Assembly (NCBI GenBank): GCA_934668285.1
Contig: CAKUNB010000011.1
Coordinates: 1 to 22,605, forward strand
Reading direction: 5' to 3'
Origin: an uncultured Oscillospiraceae bacterium
GTDB lineage: Bacteria > Bacillota > Clostridia > Oscillospirales > Oscillospiraceae
Length of the DNA stretch: 22,605 nt
The notes under the pieces: generated by a model
Told to the model about the DNA's origin: nothing
Database searches by the model: none
What the model saw: the letters and a program-made list of their open reading frames with translations, nothing else
Program-made: the position numbers and the translations under genes
In this document: positions 13,769 through 21,741 of the stretch, piece after piece
Layout: every line of letters begins with the position of its first letter
Numbering within the stretch: the first letter of the stretch is position 1

Positions 13769-15277
13769 ATGGACGGCAAATATGTCATCGAGATGGAAAA
13801 TATTTGCAAATCCTTTTACGGCGTCCAGGTTTTACGAAACGCACAGATCAACGTCGCTCCGGGCGAGGTAGTTGCGCTGATCGGCGAAAACGGCGCGGGT
13901 AAATCCACGCTGATGAACATTCTGTGCGGCATTCATCAGGCCGATTCCGGTACCATCCGGATGTTCGGCGAGGAAATCAAGGTCAACAATCCGCACGACG
14001 CCTATCTCAAGCGCATTGCCATGGTACATCAGGAAATCTGCCTGGTCGAGCAGATGAGCGTAGAGGACAATCTGTTCCTCGGCTCCGAGCCGAAGAGCAA
14101 TCTGCTGAATCGGGACAAGGCAACCGTTCGGGAAAAAACGCAGGAGGCGCTCGATCTGCTCGATCTGCCGTTCGCGCCAAACACGCCCGTTGAGCGGCTG
14201 AATGTTGCGCAGCAGCAGATGGTCGAGGTTGCCCGCGCTATCGTTTTTGACGCAAAGGTCGTAATTTTTGACGAGCCTACCGCTTCCCTTTCCTCCGCGG
14301 AGACGGAAAAGCTGTTTGAAGTCGTCCGCGCCATGCAGGAAAAGGGCATCGGTATTATCTATATTTCCCACCGGCTGGAGGAAATCTTCCGGATCTGCAA
14401 CCGCGTCACCGTGCTGCGCGACTCGCAGTTCATCGGCACGCGCTATGTCTCCGACATTACGAAGGACGAGCTGGTCGCCATGATGGTCGGCCGGACGATC
14501 GACGACTATTTCGGCGACAAGAAGACCTACGGCAGCGACAGAACCGTGCTGTCCGTCCGCGGACTGACCGGCGAAAAGTTCCACGATGTCAGCTTCGACC
14601 TCAAGGAGGGCGAAATCCTCGGCTTCTCGGGGCTGGTCGGCGCGGGGCGCACGGAAATGGTACGGGCGCTGTTCGGCGTAGACCCCATTCACACGGGCGA
14701 GGTTTATCTCGACGGCAAGAAGCTGAAGGTCAAAAATCCCGGCCAGATGATCGGCGAGGGCTTTGCGATGGTGTCCGAGGACCGGAAAAAATACGGGCTG
14801 ATCCTCAACAACTCCGTCGCCTTCAACCTGACGCTGATGGTCGCAAAGCGCTTTATCAAGCACCTGCACGTCGACAAGAACAAGGAAATCGACATCATCA
14901 ACGAATACGTGCAGAAGCTGCGCATCAAGCTTGCCAGTCCCTCGCAGCTCTGTCAGAATCTCAGCGGCGGCAACCAGCAGAAGGTCGTTATCTCGAAATG
15001 TCTGGCCGCCGGTTCGAAAATTCTGATCATGGACGAGCCGACGCGCGGCATCGACGTCGGCGCAAAGCACGAAATCTACGAGCTGATCATGCGTCTGGCA
15101 CGCGATGAGCATTTGTCTATCATCATGATATCCTCGGAGCTTTCCGAGATACTCAACCTGAGCAGCCGCATCGCCGTGATGCACGAGGGCGCGCTGGTGC
15201 ACACCTTTGACACCGCGCGCGAGACGGTGACGCAGGAAATGATCATGCAATATGCAACAATGGGAGGAGACAATTAA
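13769..15277 (+). CDS. Sugar ABC transporter ATP-binding protein, two nucleotide-binding domains (RbsA/MglA type)
   Basis: Cytoplasmic ATPase of the second importer, 502 residues, full family length. First domain: Walker A GENGAGKST at 39-47, Walker B VVIFDEPTASL, with the signature degenerate (LNVAQQQ instead of LSxGQQ), a variation that MglA-like proteins also show. Second domain: GLVGAGRTE in place of Walker A, good signature LSGGNQQK and ILIMDEPTRGIDVGAKH. ATG 13769 follows AAAGGAGG. Its stop codon is directly followed by the permease ATG (zero gap). The second-domain Arg in DEPTRGID is the form usual in RbsA. Confidence 0.95.
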   Translation: MDGKYVIEMENICKSFYGVQVLRNAQINVAPGEVVALIGENGAGKSTLMNILCGIHQADSGTIRMFGEEIKVNNPHDAYLKRIAMVHQEICLVEQMSVEDNLFLGSEPKSNLLNRDKATVREKTQEALDLLDLPFAPNTPVERLNVAQQQMVEVARAIVFDAKVVIFDEPTASLSSAETEKLFEVVRAMQEKGIGIIYISHRLEEIFRICNRVTVLRDSQFIGTRYVSDITKDELVAMMVGRTIDDYFGDKKTYGSDRTVLSVRGLTGEKFHDVSFDLKEGEILGFSGLVGAGRTEMVRALFGVDPIHTGEVYLDGKKLKVKNPGQMIGEGFAMVSEDRKKYGLILNNSVAFNLTLMVAKRFIKHLHVDKNKEIDIINEYVQKLRIKLASPSQLCQNLSGGNQQKVVISKCLAAGSKILIMDEPTRGIDVGAKHEIYELIMRLARDEHLSIIMISSELSEILNLSSRIAVMHEGALVHTFDTARETVTQEMIMQYATMGGDN

Positions 15278-16291
15278 ATGGCGAAGGAAACCGGTTCCAT
15301 CCAGGCACGGCGCGAGCCTTGGATTAAGACCTATCTGAGAACCAACGGCGGCATTCTGATCGCTCTGGCCGTTTTGCTGTTGGTCATGACTGTAACGCGC
15401 GGCTCAATTTTCTGGACAACCCTCAACATGAAATCGCTGCTGATGACCGTTACCACCACTTCCCTGCTGGGTCTGGGTATGACGGTGCTGCTCATCTCCG
15501 GCTACATCGATCTTTCTCCCGGCTCCACCTACTGCCTGTGCGCGGTGTGGATCTGTAAGATGATTACCGACTGGGGCTGCAATTTCTACGTTGCCCTGAT
15601 CGGCACGCTGATTCTCGGCGCGCTCACCGGCGTGCTGACCGGCACGGTGATTACGAAAACCGGCATGCCCGCCTTTATCGTTACGCTCGCAATGGACGGC
15701 GTCAAGCGCGGCATTGCCTATCTCATCTCCGGCGATAAGCTGAAAATCTACTGCACCGATCCGACCTTCAAGTCCTTCGGCATGGGCTACTTCCTCGGCC
15801 TGCCCATTTCCCTGTTCATCATCGCAGGCGCGTGCATCATCGTCGCCATCATTCTGAACCGGACCGTCACGGGCCGCCATCTGTACGCAACCGGCGGCAA
15901 CCAGCAGGCCGCCGTCAACGCGGGCGTCAACGTCAAGAAGATGTGCATCATCTCCTATGTGATCATGGGTGTGCTCGGCGCAATCGCCGGTATCATCAGC
16001 GCCGCGAAGACGACCACCGGCAATCCGACCATCGGCACCGACGTTATGAGCGACGCCGTCGCCTCCGCCGTTCTGGGCGGCACCGCATTCAGCGGCGGCA
16101 AGGGCACGGTCATGGGTACCGTCACCGGCGTTATCCTGATCGGCGTTGTACTCAACGGCATGAACCTGCTGCAGATCAACTACTACTGGCAGATGCTCTT
16201 CAAGGGCCTGCTGATCCTCTTTGCCGTTTACATCGACACCGTCAAGTCCCGCAACAGCGGCAAGCTCCGGCTGCGCAAGGCCGCCGGTTAA
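15278..16291 (+). CDS. RbsC-type sugar ABC transporter permease
   Basis: Membrane permease of the second importer, 337 residues. A basic N-terminus precedes the first membrane segment (GGILIALAVLLLVMTVT). The family motif appears as LLISGYIDLSPGSTYCL, and the ATPase-contact loop as TGRHLYATGGNQQAAVNAGV. The GTDVMSDAVASAVLGG and GGKGTVMGTVTGVILIGV stretches near the C-terminus are also typical of RbsC. The ATG directly abuts the ATPase stop codon, with GGGAGG just upstream inside the ATPase gene. Only one permease is present in this unit, so it probably works as a homodimer, unlike unit A with two. Confidence 0.95.
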   Translation: MAKETGSIQARREPWIKTYLRTNGGILIALAVLLLVMTVTRGSIFWTTLNMKSLLMTVTTTSLLGLGMTVLLISGYIDLSPGSTYCLCAVWICKMITDWGCNFYVALIGTLILGALTGVLTGTVITKTGMPAFIVTLAMDGVKRGIAYLISGDKLKIYCTDPTFKSFGMGYFLGLPISLFIIAGACIIVAIILNRTVTGRHLYATGGNQQAAVNAGVNVKKMCIISYVIMGVLGAIAGIISAAKTTTGNPTIGTDVMSDAVASAVLGGTAFSGGKGTVMGTVTGVILIGVVLNGMNLLQINYYWQMLFKGLLILFAVYIDTVKSRNSGKLRLRKAAG

Positions 16292-16323
16292 TCAAAGCCC
16301 TCGGGCAGAAAGGAACTATTATC

Positions 16324-17367
16324 ATGAAAGCTGTACAATATAGCGCCGCAGGCCGCGAGAACGGCCGCGTTACCGACATTCCCTACCCCGTATGCGGCGA
16401 CAATCAGGTGATCATCAAGGTCATGTCCGCCGGTATCTGCAAGGATTCCGAGCGGATGATCGACACCGAAGGCTCCCCGCTGGACAATTACCCTCTGGTG
16501 CCCGGCCATGAATTCTCCGGCTACATCCACGAGGTCGGCAAGAACGTCACGACCTTCAAGATCGGCGACCGCGTTACCGCTGACAACACCGTCCTCTGCG
16601 GCGAATGCTACTTCTGCCAGAAGGACGATCCGCTGCACTGCGAGCACTTCGGCTCTCTGGGCCACAACATTGACGGCGGTATGGCGGAATATGTCGCGGT
16701 CAACAAGGACAAGGTCTTTCACATTCCGGACAATCTTTCCTTCAACGCCGCCAGCCTGACCGAGCCTGTCGCCTGCGTCATGCACGGTCTGGACCGGCTG
16801 AACGTCCAGTACGGCGAGGTCGTGCTCGTCTTCGGTGCAGGCCCCCACGGCCAGATCGCCTCGATGCTCCTGCAGCACTCCAACGCCTCCGCCGTCATTT
16901 GCATCGCTCCCACGCAGAAGAAGCTGGATATGCTGACGAAGAAGGGCATTGAGACCATCTGCATGGACCGCAATGACTACAGCATCCACGAAAACGCCAT
17001 CCGCGCCCGCTTCCCCCACGGCGTTGACGCCGTGTTCAACACCACCGGCAGCGGCCAGCTGATCCAGAGCGCCGTGCGGATGCTCCGCCCCGGCGGACGT
17101 ATCATCCAGTACGCACCCTGCGTCAAGGAAGACGAGCTGAAGGCCGTCAACGCCCGCGAGTTCTACTTCAAGGAGCTGTCATGGATCGTCTCGTCCTGCC
17201 AGACGCACTGCTACGGCCGCAGCCTGGACGCCATGGCCTCCGGCGTGGTGGATGCGGACATGCTGGTTTCGCACGAATTTGAGCTGGACGACTACTTCCG
17301 CGCGCTGGACATGAACATGACCAGCAAGGACGTCATCAAGATCATCCTGCACCCGAACAAGGACTGA
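16324..17367 (+). CDS. Zinc-dependent MDR alcohol/polyol dehydrogenase (first of pair)
   Basis: Medium-chain dehydrogenase, 347 residues. The start ATG 16324 has AGAAAGGA upstream; the much longer open frame in the same phase runs through the permease gene in the wrong frame and is not real. Catalytic zinc ligands: Cys39, His62/Glu63 in GHE, Glu147. Structural zinc cysteines 92, 95, 98 and 106. The Rossmann turn GAGPHG is at 171-176. Unusually, the residues after the catalytic Cys read CKDSE rather than CGSD, so the proton-relay Ser/Thr is replaced by Asp or shifted by one. Probably oxidises a polyol or sugar hydroxyl brought in by the transporter upstream; product unknown. Confidence 0.92.
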   Translation: MKAVQYSAAGRENGRVTDIPYPVCGDNQVIIKVMSAGICKDSERMIDTEGSPLDNYPLVPGHEFSGYIHEVGKNVTTFKIGDRVTADNTVLCGECYFCQKDDPLHCEHFGSLGHNIDGGMAEYVAVNKDKVFHIPDNLSFNAASLTEPVACVMHGLDRLNVQYGEVVLVFGAGPHGQIASMLLQHSNASAVICIAPTQKKLDMLTKKGIETICMDRNDYSIHENAIRARFPHGVDAVFNTTGSGQLIQSAVRMLRPGGRIIQYAPCVKEDELKAVNAREFYFKELSWIVSSCQTHCYGRSLDAMASGVVDADMLVSHEFELDDYFRALDMNMTSKDVIKIILHPNKD

Positions 17368-17392
17368 CCGCGCAACGACAAGGAGAATTGCT

Positions 17393-18433
17393 ATGAAAAA
17401 TATTGCTGCATTGCTGACCGGCAAGGAAAAAATTGAATTCTTTGACTACCCGATGCCGACCCTCGGCGACGACGATGTGCTGGTGGAGATCAAACACTGC
17501 GGCATCTGTGGCTCGGATGTCGGCGTATACGCCGACCCGACCGTCGGCGGCGCACTGGATATCACGCTGCCCGTCATGCTCGGGCACGAAAGCGCCGGTG
17601 TCGTCGTCGGGCTGGGCGCGAACGTTACTGATCTTGCAATCGGCGACAAGGTCGCGCTGGAGCCGGGCGTGCCCTGCGGAAAGTGCGAGGCCTGCCTGCG
17701 CGGGGACTACAACCTCTGCGACGACGTAATTTTTATGGCTGCGCCGCCCTTCACCACCGGCGCGATGTGCAAATACGTTGCGCATCCGCGCTCCCGCACC
17801 TTCAAGCTGCCCGAGGGTATGTCTACCATCGAGGGCGCGCTGATGGAGCCGTTCTCCGTCGGCATGTTCGCCGCGCAGCACGGCGAGGTCGATCTGACGC
17901 AGTCGGTCGCCATCATCGGCGGCGGCTGCATCGGCATGATGACCGCGCTGGCCTGCCGCGCACGCGGCTGCACGAACATCATCATTGCCGACCTGTTCGA
18001 CAGCCATCTTGAGGTAGCGCGGAAGCTGGGCTTTACCAAGGTGTTCAACAGCACCGGCAAGGATCTGGCGCAGTGCGTGCGCGAGCTGAACGGCGGACGC
18101 GGCGTGGACGTCGCCTTCGAAACCGCGGGCAGCGCCTACGTCGTCGGCAAACTGCCCGGCATGGTGCGCCGCGGCGGCACCATCGTCCTCGTCGGCAACA
18201 TCATGAAGCCGGTAGAGTTCGACTTCTGGAGCATCAGCTACAACCAGATCGCGATCAAGCCGATTTTTCGCTATAAGCACCTCTACCCTGCCTGCATTGC
18301 CGTTACTGCCGCCGGAAACGCTGCGGTCAGCGACATTGGCATCAAGGTCTACCCCTTCTCCGAGGCGCCCGCTGCCTTTGACTGCGCGCTGCACGATAAG
18401 CTCAACACGCTCAAGGTCATTGTTGAGTTCTGA
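17393..18433 (+). CDS. Zinc-dependent MDR polyol dehydrogenase, sorbitol/xylitol dehydrogenase-like (second of pair)
   Basis: 346 residues with the sorbitol dehydrogenase pattern: GICGSD with catalytic Cys39, GHE at 64-66, EPGVPCGKCEAC with structural cysteines 95, 98, 101 and 109, EPFSVG, and the Rossmann loop GGGCIG followed by IIIADLF, whose acidic residue favours NAD over NADP. This would oxidise a polyol to a ketose, or work in reverse. AAGGAG lies 8 nt before ATG 17393. It is similar in fold to the preceding gene but not a close copy, so the two may act in sequence, first at one carbon and then at another. The stop overlaps the kinase start by one base (TGATG). Confidence 0.93.
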   Translation: MKNIAALLTGKEKIEFFDYPMPTLGDDDVLVEIKHCGICGSDVGVYADPTVGGALDITLPVMLGHESAGVVVGLGANVTDLAIGDKVALEPGVPCGKCEACLRGDYNLCDDVIFMAAPPFTTGAMCKYVAHPRSRTFKLPEGMSTIEGALMEPFSVGMFAAQHGEVDLTQSVAIIGGGCIGMMTALACRARGCTNIIIADLFDSHLEVARKLGFTKVFNSTGKDLAQCVRELNGGRGVDVAFETAGSAYVVGKLPGMVRRGGTIVLVGNIMKPVEFDFWSISYNQIAIKPIFRYKHLYPACIAVTAAGNAAVSDIGIKVYPFSEAPAAFDCALHDKLNTLKVIVEF

Positions 18434-19386
18434 TGGCGGCCATGAAGCAGGAAAAAGCCGTTGTGCTCGGCGGGGTCTGCGTCGATGTGCTGGTAAGCGG
18501 CGTTGACATCCCGCAGGCCTTCCGGAAGGAAACGACACCCGCGGGCAGCATCGCCTTCGCCGTCGGCGGGGACGCGATCAACGAGGCCTCCACCATTGCA
18601 AAATGCGGCCATCCGGTGCGGCTGGCCTGCGGTGTCGGAACAGATTTTGCCGGAAAGCTGGTGCTGGAACAGGCGCGGGCCTTGGGCATTGACGACAGCA
18701 GCATTCACATTGCCGAGGGAAAGGCCACGTCGCTTAACTGCGTCGTCGTCAATCTGGACGGAGAGCGGCGCTTCCTCGCGCCGCCCTTCGCAGAGTCGCT
18801 GTATTTCGATTTCTCGATTTCCATGCTGGAGGGTGCAAAGGTGCTCAGTCTGGCAAGCCTGTTTACCCCGCCGCTGACCGCGCCGGAGCGTCTGCTGCCG
18901 GTCGTGCGGGCAGCGAAGGCAATGGGCTGCACGGTCTGCGCCGACATGAACATCAATCCCGCCATGTCCCTTGCGGACTACCGCGACGTTCTGCCGTACA
19001 TCGACTATCTGTTCCCGAACGCGGAGGAATCGCTGTACTACACCGGAAAAGCGGACGTGACCGCCGCGGCGGAGGTGTTCCGCTCCTTCGGCGTCAGAAC
19101 CGTGCTGGCAAAGGCCGGAAAGGACGGCGCGTATCTCTGCGGCGCGGACGGCGTTACGCTGGTACCGTCGTGCAAAACGCGCTGCGTCGATACCACCGGC
19201 GCAGGGGATAATTTTGCTGCCGGATTTATTTCCGGTCTGCTCGACGGGCTGGATGACCTCGCTTGCGCCCGCCGCGCAGCGGCTGCGGCAGCAATCTCCG
19301 TCGCACATGTCGGCGCCGGTACCGGTATCCGCTCCAAGGAGCAGGTGCTCGCCGTCACCCGCACGGGCATCGTGCCTGAAAATTGA
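18433..19386 (+). CDS. PfkB family carbohydrate kinase
   Basis: Ribokinase/fructokinase-type ATP-dependent sugar kinase, 317 residues. PfkB motif 1 region contains GGDAINEA at 45-52; motif 2 is DTTGAGDNFAAGF with Asp253 to Asp259, the last being the catalytic base; FPNAEE (194-199) is the usual nucleotide-side motif. The ATG overlaps the dehydrogenase stop by one base and has no strong ribosome binding site, so it is probably translated by coupling. It would phosphorylate the ketose made by the dehydrogenases. The product could feed the class II aldolase of unit A or the transaldolase/isomerase/transketolase set of unit D. Exact sugar unknown. Confidence 0.92.
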   Translation: MAAMKQEKAVVLGGVCVDVLVSGVDIPQAFRKETTPAGSIAFAVGGDAINEASTIAKCGHPVRLACGVGTDFAGKLVLEQARALGIDDSSIHIAEGKATSLNCVVVNLDGERRFLAPPFAESLYFDFSISMLEGAKVLSLASLFTPPLTAPERLLPVVRAAKAMGCTVCADMNINPAMSLADYRDVLPYIDYLFPNAEESLYYTGKADVTAAAEVFRSFGVRTVLAKAGKDGAYLCGADGVTLVPSCKTRCVDTTGAGDNFAAGFISGLLDGLDDLACARRAAAAAAISVAHVGAGTGIRSKEQVLAVTRTGIVPEN

Positions 19387-19393
19387 TTGCAAA

Positions 19394-19433
19394 GAAAGAG
19401 CGAATGGCAGGTCGTGCCATTCGCTCTTGTTTC
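19394..19433. terminator. Bidirectional terminator between unit C and the GntR gene
   Basis: Perfect 14-bp stem AAGAGCGAATGGCA (19396-19409) and TGCCATTCGCTCTT (19415-19428) with a GGTCG loop. It is followed by TGTTTC on the plus strand and by a TCTTTGC tail on the minus strand. It lies between two convergent genes, so it probably ends both transcripts. Confidence 0.85.
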
Positions 19434-19436
19434 ATT

Positions 19437-20189
19437 TCAGTCCTCGTGGTCGGTGTATTCCATGCGGATTTTGATGATATCGCCGCGGAAGTAGACGCAG
19501 GAGTATTCGTAGACGGTATTGTCCATGGTAAACAGCTGATCCTGAAGGAGCAGCAGCGGGAAGCCGGTGTGGATATTCAGGTAGCCGGCCTTGGAGCGGT
19601 CGGCGGAGTAGGATTCCAGCGTCTCGATCACGCGACCGCGGCGCAGGCAGTAGCTCTCATTCATGATGCGGCAGAGAGGCTCGTTTTGCAGCTCCTTCTC
19701 CTCCAGCGCGGGACAGAGGGCGGCGGGGACATAGGACTTGTGGTAGCTGATGCGCGTGCCGTTGACCGAGCGGACGCGGCGGATGCAGTAGACCGCTTCA
19801 TTGGGATGCAGATTCAGCTTTCTGCCGACGAATTCGCCCGCCGGTGCGCAGTTGCAGGAGAGCAGGATCGTCTGCACGTCGTGTCCCTGCTCCTCGAGCT
19901 GCTTGCGCAGGCCGGAATAGCCGAGACTATCAAACTCAAACTTCGTGCCGCTGACGAAGGTGCCCTTCCCCTGAATGCGGTAGAGATAGCCCTGCGTTAC
20001 AAACTGCGTGATGACGCTGCGAACCGTCATCCGGCTCAGACCGTAGATCTCGCTCAGGCGGTTTTCCGAGGGGATCATCGTGTTCGGCGCCCACTCGCCC
20101 GAGGTGATCTTGCCGCGGATAATATCCTTCAGCTGTGTGCTGAGTGGGACGGCATCCTGCCGGTTTAAAAAATACTGTTGGTCGGACAT
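19437..20189 (-). CDS. GntR family transcriptional regulator with UTRA effector domain (HutC subfamily)
   Basis: Cytoplasmic repressor-type regulator, 250 residues. The N-terminal winged helix-turn-helix at about 10-79 contains PLSTQLKDIIRGKI, MIPSENRLSEIYGLSRMTVR (recognition helix about 51-62) and the wing IQGKGTFV. The rest matches the UTRA domain (chorismate-lyase fold) that binds small effectors, often sugar phosphates; the stretch IRRVRSVNGTRISYHKSYVP is typical. ATG 20189 follows a GGGGG-containing site. It is divergent from the transaldolase-like gene, and the gap holds a GTATATAC site fitting the HutC consensus GT(N)TA(N)AC over that gene's promoter, so it probably controls unit D. 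It may not control units A-C, whose operators look different. Confidence 0.93.
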   Translation of the reverse strand: MSDQQYFLNRQDAVPLSTQLKDIIRGKITSGEWAPNTMIPSENRLSEIYGLSRMTVRSVITQFVTQGYLYRIQGKGTFVSGTKFEFDSLGYSGLRKQLEEQGHDVQTILLSCNCAPAGEFVGRKLNLHPNEAVYCIRRVRSVNGTRISYHKSYVPAALCPALEEKELQNEPLCRIMNESYCLRRGRVIETLESYSADRSKAGYLNIHTGFPLLLLQDQLFTMDNTVYEYSCVYFRGDIIKIRMEYTDHED

Positions 20190-20236
20190 AAAGCATTTCC
20201 CCCTGTTCTTTCGTGCATTGGCAGGATATTCAACTA

Positions 20237-20266
20237 ATTATACACCGAAAACGTCAAAAAAGTCAA
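20237..20266 (-). promoter_or_regulatory. Promoter of the GntR regulator gene
   Basis: On the minus strand, -35 TTGACT (20261-20266) and -10 TATAAT (20237-20242) with an 18-bp spacer, giving a leader of about 40 nt. No clear operator copy overlaps it, so autoregulation, if any, would work from the sites further upstream at 20349-20375. Confidence 0.72.
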
Positions 20267-20320
20267 TCTTCCCTTTCGATCATTTTTTCGCGGAAAAGCG
20301 AAGAATCGGCGGCAAATGGG

Positions 20321-20349
20321 TTGACAACCGCGTTGTCATTCGGTATGAT
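20321..20349 (+). promoter_or_regulatory. Promoter of unit D
   Basis: -35 TTGACA (20321-20326), 17-bp spacer, -10 TATGAT (20344-20349). The palindrome at 20349-20358 touches the last base of the -10 box and covers the predicted start near 20356. The leader of about 70 nt ends in AAAGGAG before ATG 20425. Confidence 0.83.
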
Positions 20350-20375
20350 GTATATACAAGTACTATTAAGTACTT
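20349..20375. promoter_or_regulatory. Predicted operator(s) of the GntR/UTRA regulator
   Basis: Perfect palindrome TGTATATACA (20349-20358), whose core GTATATAC fits the HutC-type GntR consensus GT(N)TA(N)AC. It is followed by a second inverted repeat, AAGTAC (20358-20363) and GTACTT (20370-20375), separated by TATTAA. The pair overlaps the start site and early leader of unit D, as expected for repression by the adjacent divergent regulator. Confidence 0.68.
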
Positions 20376-20424
20376 ACATGTATAAAACAGTTAGCAGATC
20401 GATTTTGAAAGGAGCTACAAAACC

Positions 20425-21729
20425 ATGCAGATTCAGTCCAAAATCCGCAATCTCAACCTGCCCGCCGTCAGCGGCGAGGAGGAGTACGTCCAACGGGTGC
20501 TCGAACAGAAGCTGACGCTTGACGAGTTCCGTTCCGTTTCCCAGCTGGCCGACTACATCGGCGTAACCCCCGAGTTCCGTAAGGTCATCGACTATTTCAA
20601 AACACCCGCCGGTGAGACGCCTGCCGGCTTTGAAATTCAGCTCCAGCTCAGCGCCGATCGCGTGCTGCGCGCCGATCTGAAGCGGAACATTTCCTACGAC
20701 AAAAACGGTATCCGCCGCCCGACCAATCTGCTCTTCTCCGCCGACAGCGCCAACCCCTACGAGGTCGCGCCCGTCGCCGGAATGCTCGCAAACCTGACGT
20801 GCAACCCCGGCATCATCTACGACCTGTTCATCAACAATCCCAAGGCAAACATCGGCAATCAGTTCAAGACCCGTGACGAGGTCATGGCGGAAATCGGCCG
20901 GATCCTCGGGCCGGGCGTTGACATCAGCGTGGAGCTGAACGACCCGTTCGGCAAGAGCGACGAGGAAATCCTCGAGGAGGCGGCGCACTTCAAAGAGCTG
21001 CTTTCGGAATATCGCGTGGTCATCAAGGTGCCGCACACCGGCCCGGTCAACCGCGAGAATGTTTCGCAGCTCCTGACCGGCGACAAGCGCCTCAACCGCC
21101 GGTATGACGACGTCTCCACGGCAGATGCCTTCCGAGGCCACAATCTGGCGCTCATGCTGCACGAGCACGGCTACAGAGTCAACTTCACCCTGATGTTCGA
21201 GCAGCCGCAGTCGGCACTGGCACTGCAGGCGCGGCCCTACTTCATCAACAGCTTCATCCGTCACCGCTATATGCAGACGCAGGAAATGAACCGTCTGGTC
21301 AAGCTCTATCGCAGCAGCGGCTCGAAGGAGTATCTGGAGCAGCTGCGCACCTACATGCTCAGCAAGGACTACTACTGCGCCGGTGAGGAGAACGTTGATC
21401 TGCTCAAGGTGCTCGACAAGGCGGAGCTGCTGCTGGCGCAGCGCAACATCAACTGCCCCGAGGGCAGCGACGGCCTCGACGGCGTTCGTCACAACCTGCG
21501 CCTCCTGCGCCAGACGAACATGGAGGACACCCGCCTGATCATTTGCAGCATGGAGGGCGACTGCAACTACTACGACATCGACCGTCTGCTTGCCTCGGAC
21601 GAATACGGCGATATGGCAGGCCGCGTCGTTCTGACCGCCGAGCCGAACTACCTTGCACGCTTCAGCAGCGCGAATCAGGTGGTTTCCTATCAGCGCAGAT
21701 TCATGAACGCCGCCAACGGCGCGAAATAA
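20425..21729 (+). CDS. Transaldolase-family protein with long N- and C-terminal extensions
   Basis: 434 residues, against about 215 for TalC/FSA and 316 for TalB. The core at about 101-283 carries transaldolase landmarks: FSADSANPYEV (first strand, Asp107), NLTCNPGIIYDLF (123-135, equals TTNPSLI), VVIKVPHTG (198-206) with Lys201 as the predicted Schiff-base lysine, and VNFTLMFEQPQSALA plus FINSFIRHR (equals NVTLVFSPTQAL and SPFVGR). About 100 residues before and 150 after the core have no counterpart I recognise. Expected chemistry is transfer of a dihydroxyacetone unit or aldol cleavage of a ketose phosphate. ATG 20425 has AAAGGAG upstream. Neighbours are an RpiB-type isomerase (12 bp gap) and a transketolase subunit, supporting a pentose-phosphate-like role with a possibly unusual substrate. 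Confidence 0.83.
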   Translation: MQIQSKIRNLNLPAVSGEEEYVQRVLEQKLTLDEFRSVSQLADYIGVTPEFRKVIDYFKTPAGETPAGFEIQLQLSADRVLRADLKRNISYDKNGIRRPTNLLFSADSANPYEVAPVAGMLANLTCNPGIIYDLFINNPKANIGNQFKTRDEVMAEIGRILGPGVDISVELNDPFGKSDEEILEEAAHFKELLSEYRVVIKVPHTGPVNRENVSQLLTGDKRLNRRYDDVSTADAFRGHNLALMLHEHGYRVNFTLMFEQPQSALALQARPYFINSFIRHRYMQTQEMNRLVKLYRSSGSKEYLEQLRTYMLSKDYYCAGEENVDLLKVLDKAELLLAQRNINCPEGSDGLDGVRHNLRLLRQTNMEDTRLIICSMEGDCNYYDIDRLLASDEYGDMAGRVVLTAEPNYLARFSSANQVVSYQRRFMNAANGAK

Positions 21730-21741
21730 GAGGAGACGGCC

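Noticed and set aside
15832..16323. Upstream extension of the first MDR dehydrogenase frame to 15832
   Set aside because: It would overlap the permease in another frame; the extension is Arg/His-rich shadow sequence, and the ATG at 16324 has a ribosome binding site and the normal MDR N-terminus.
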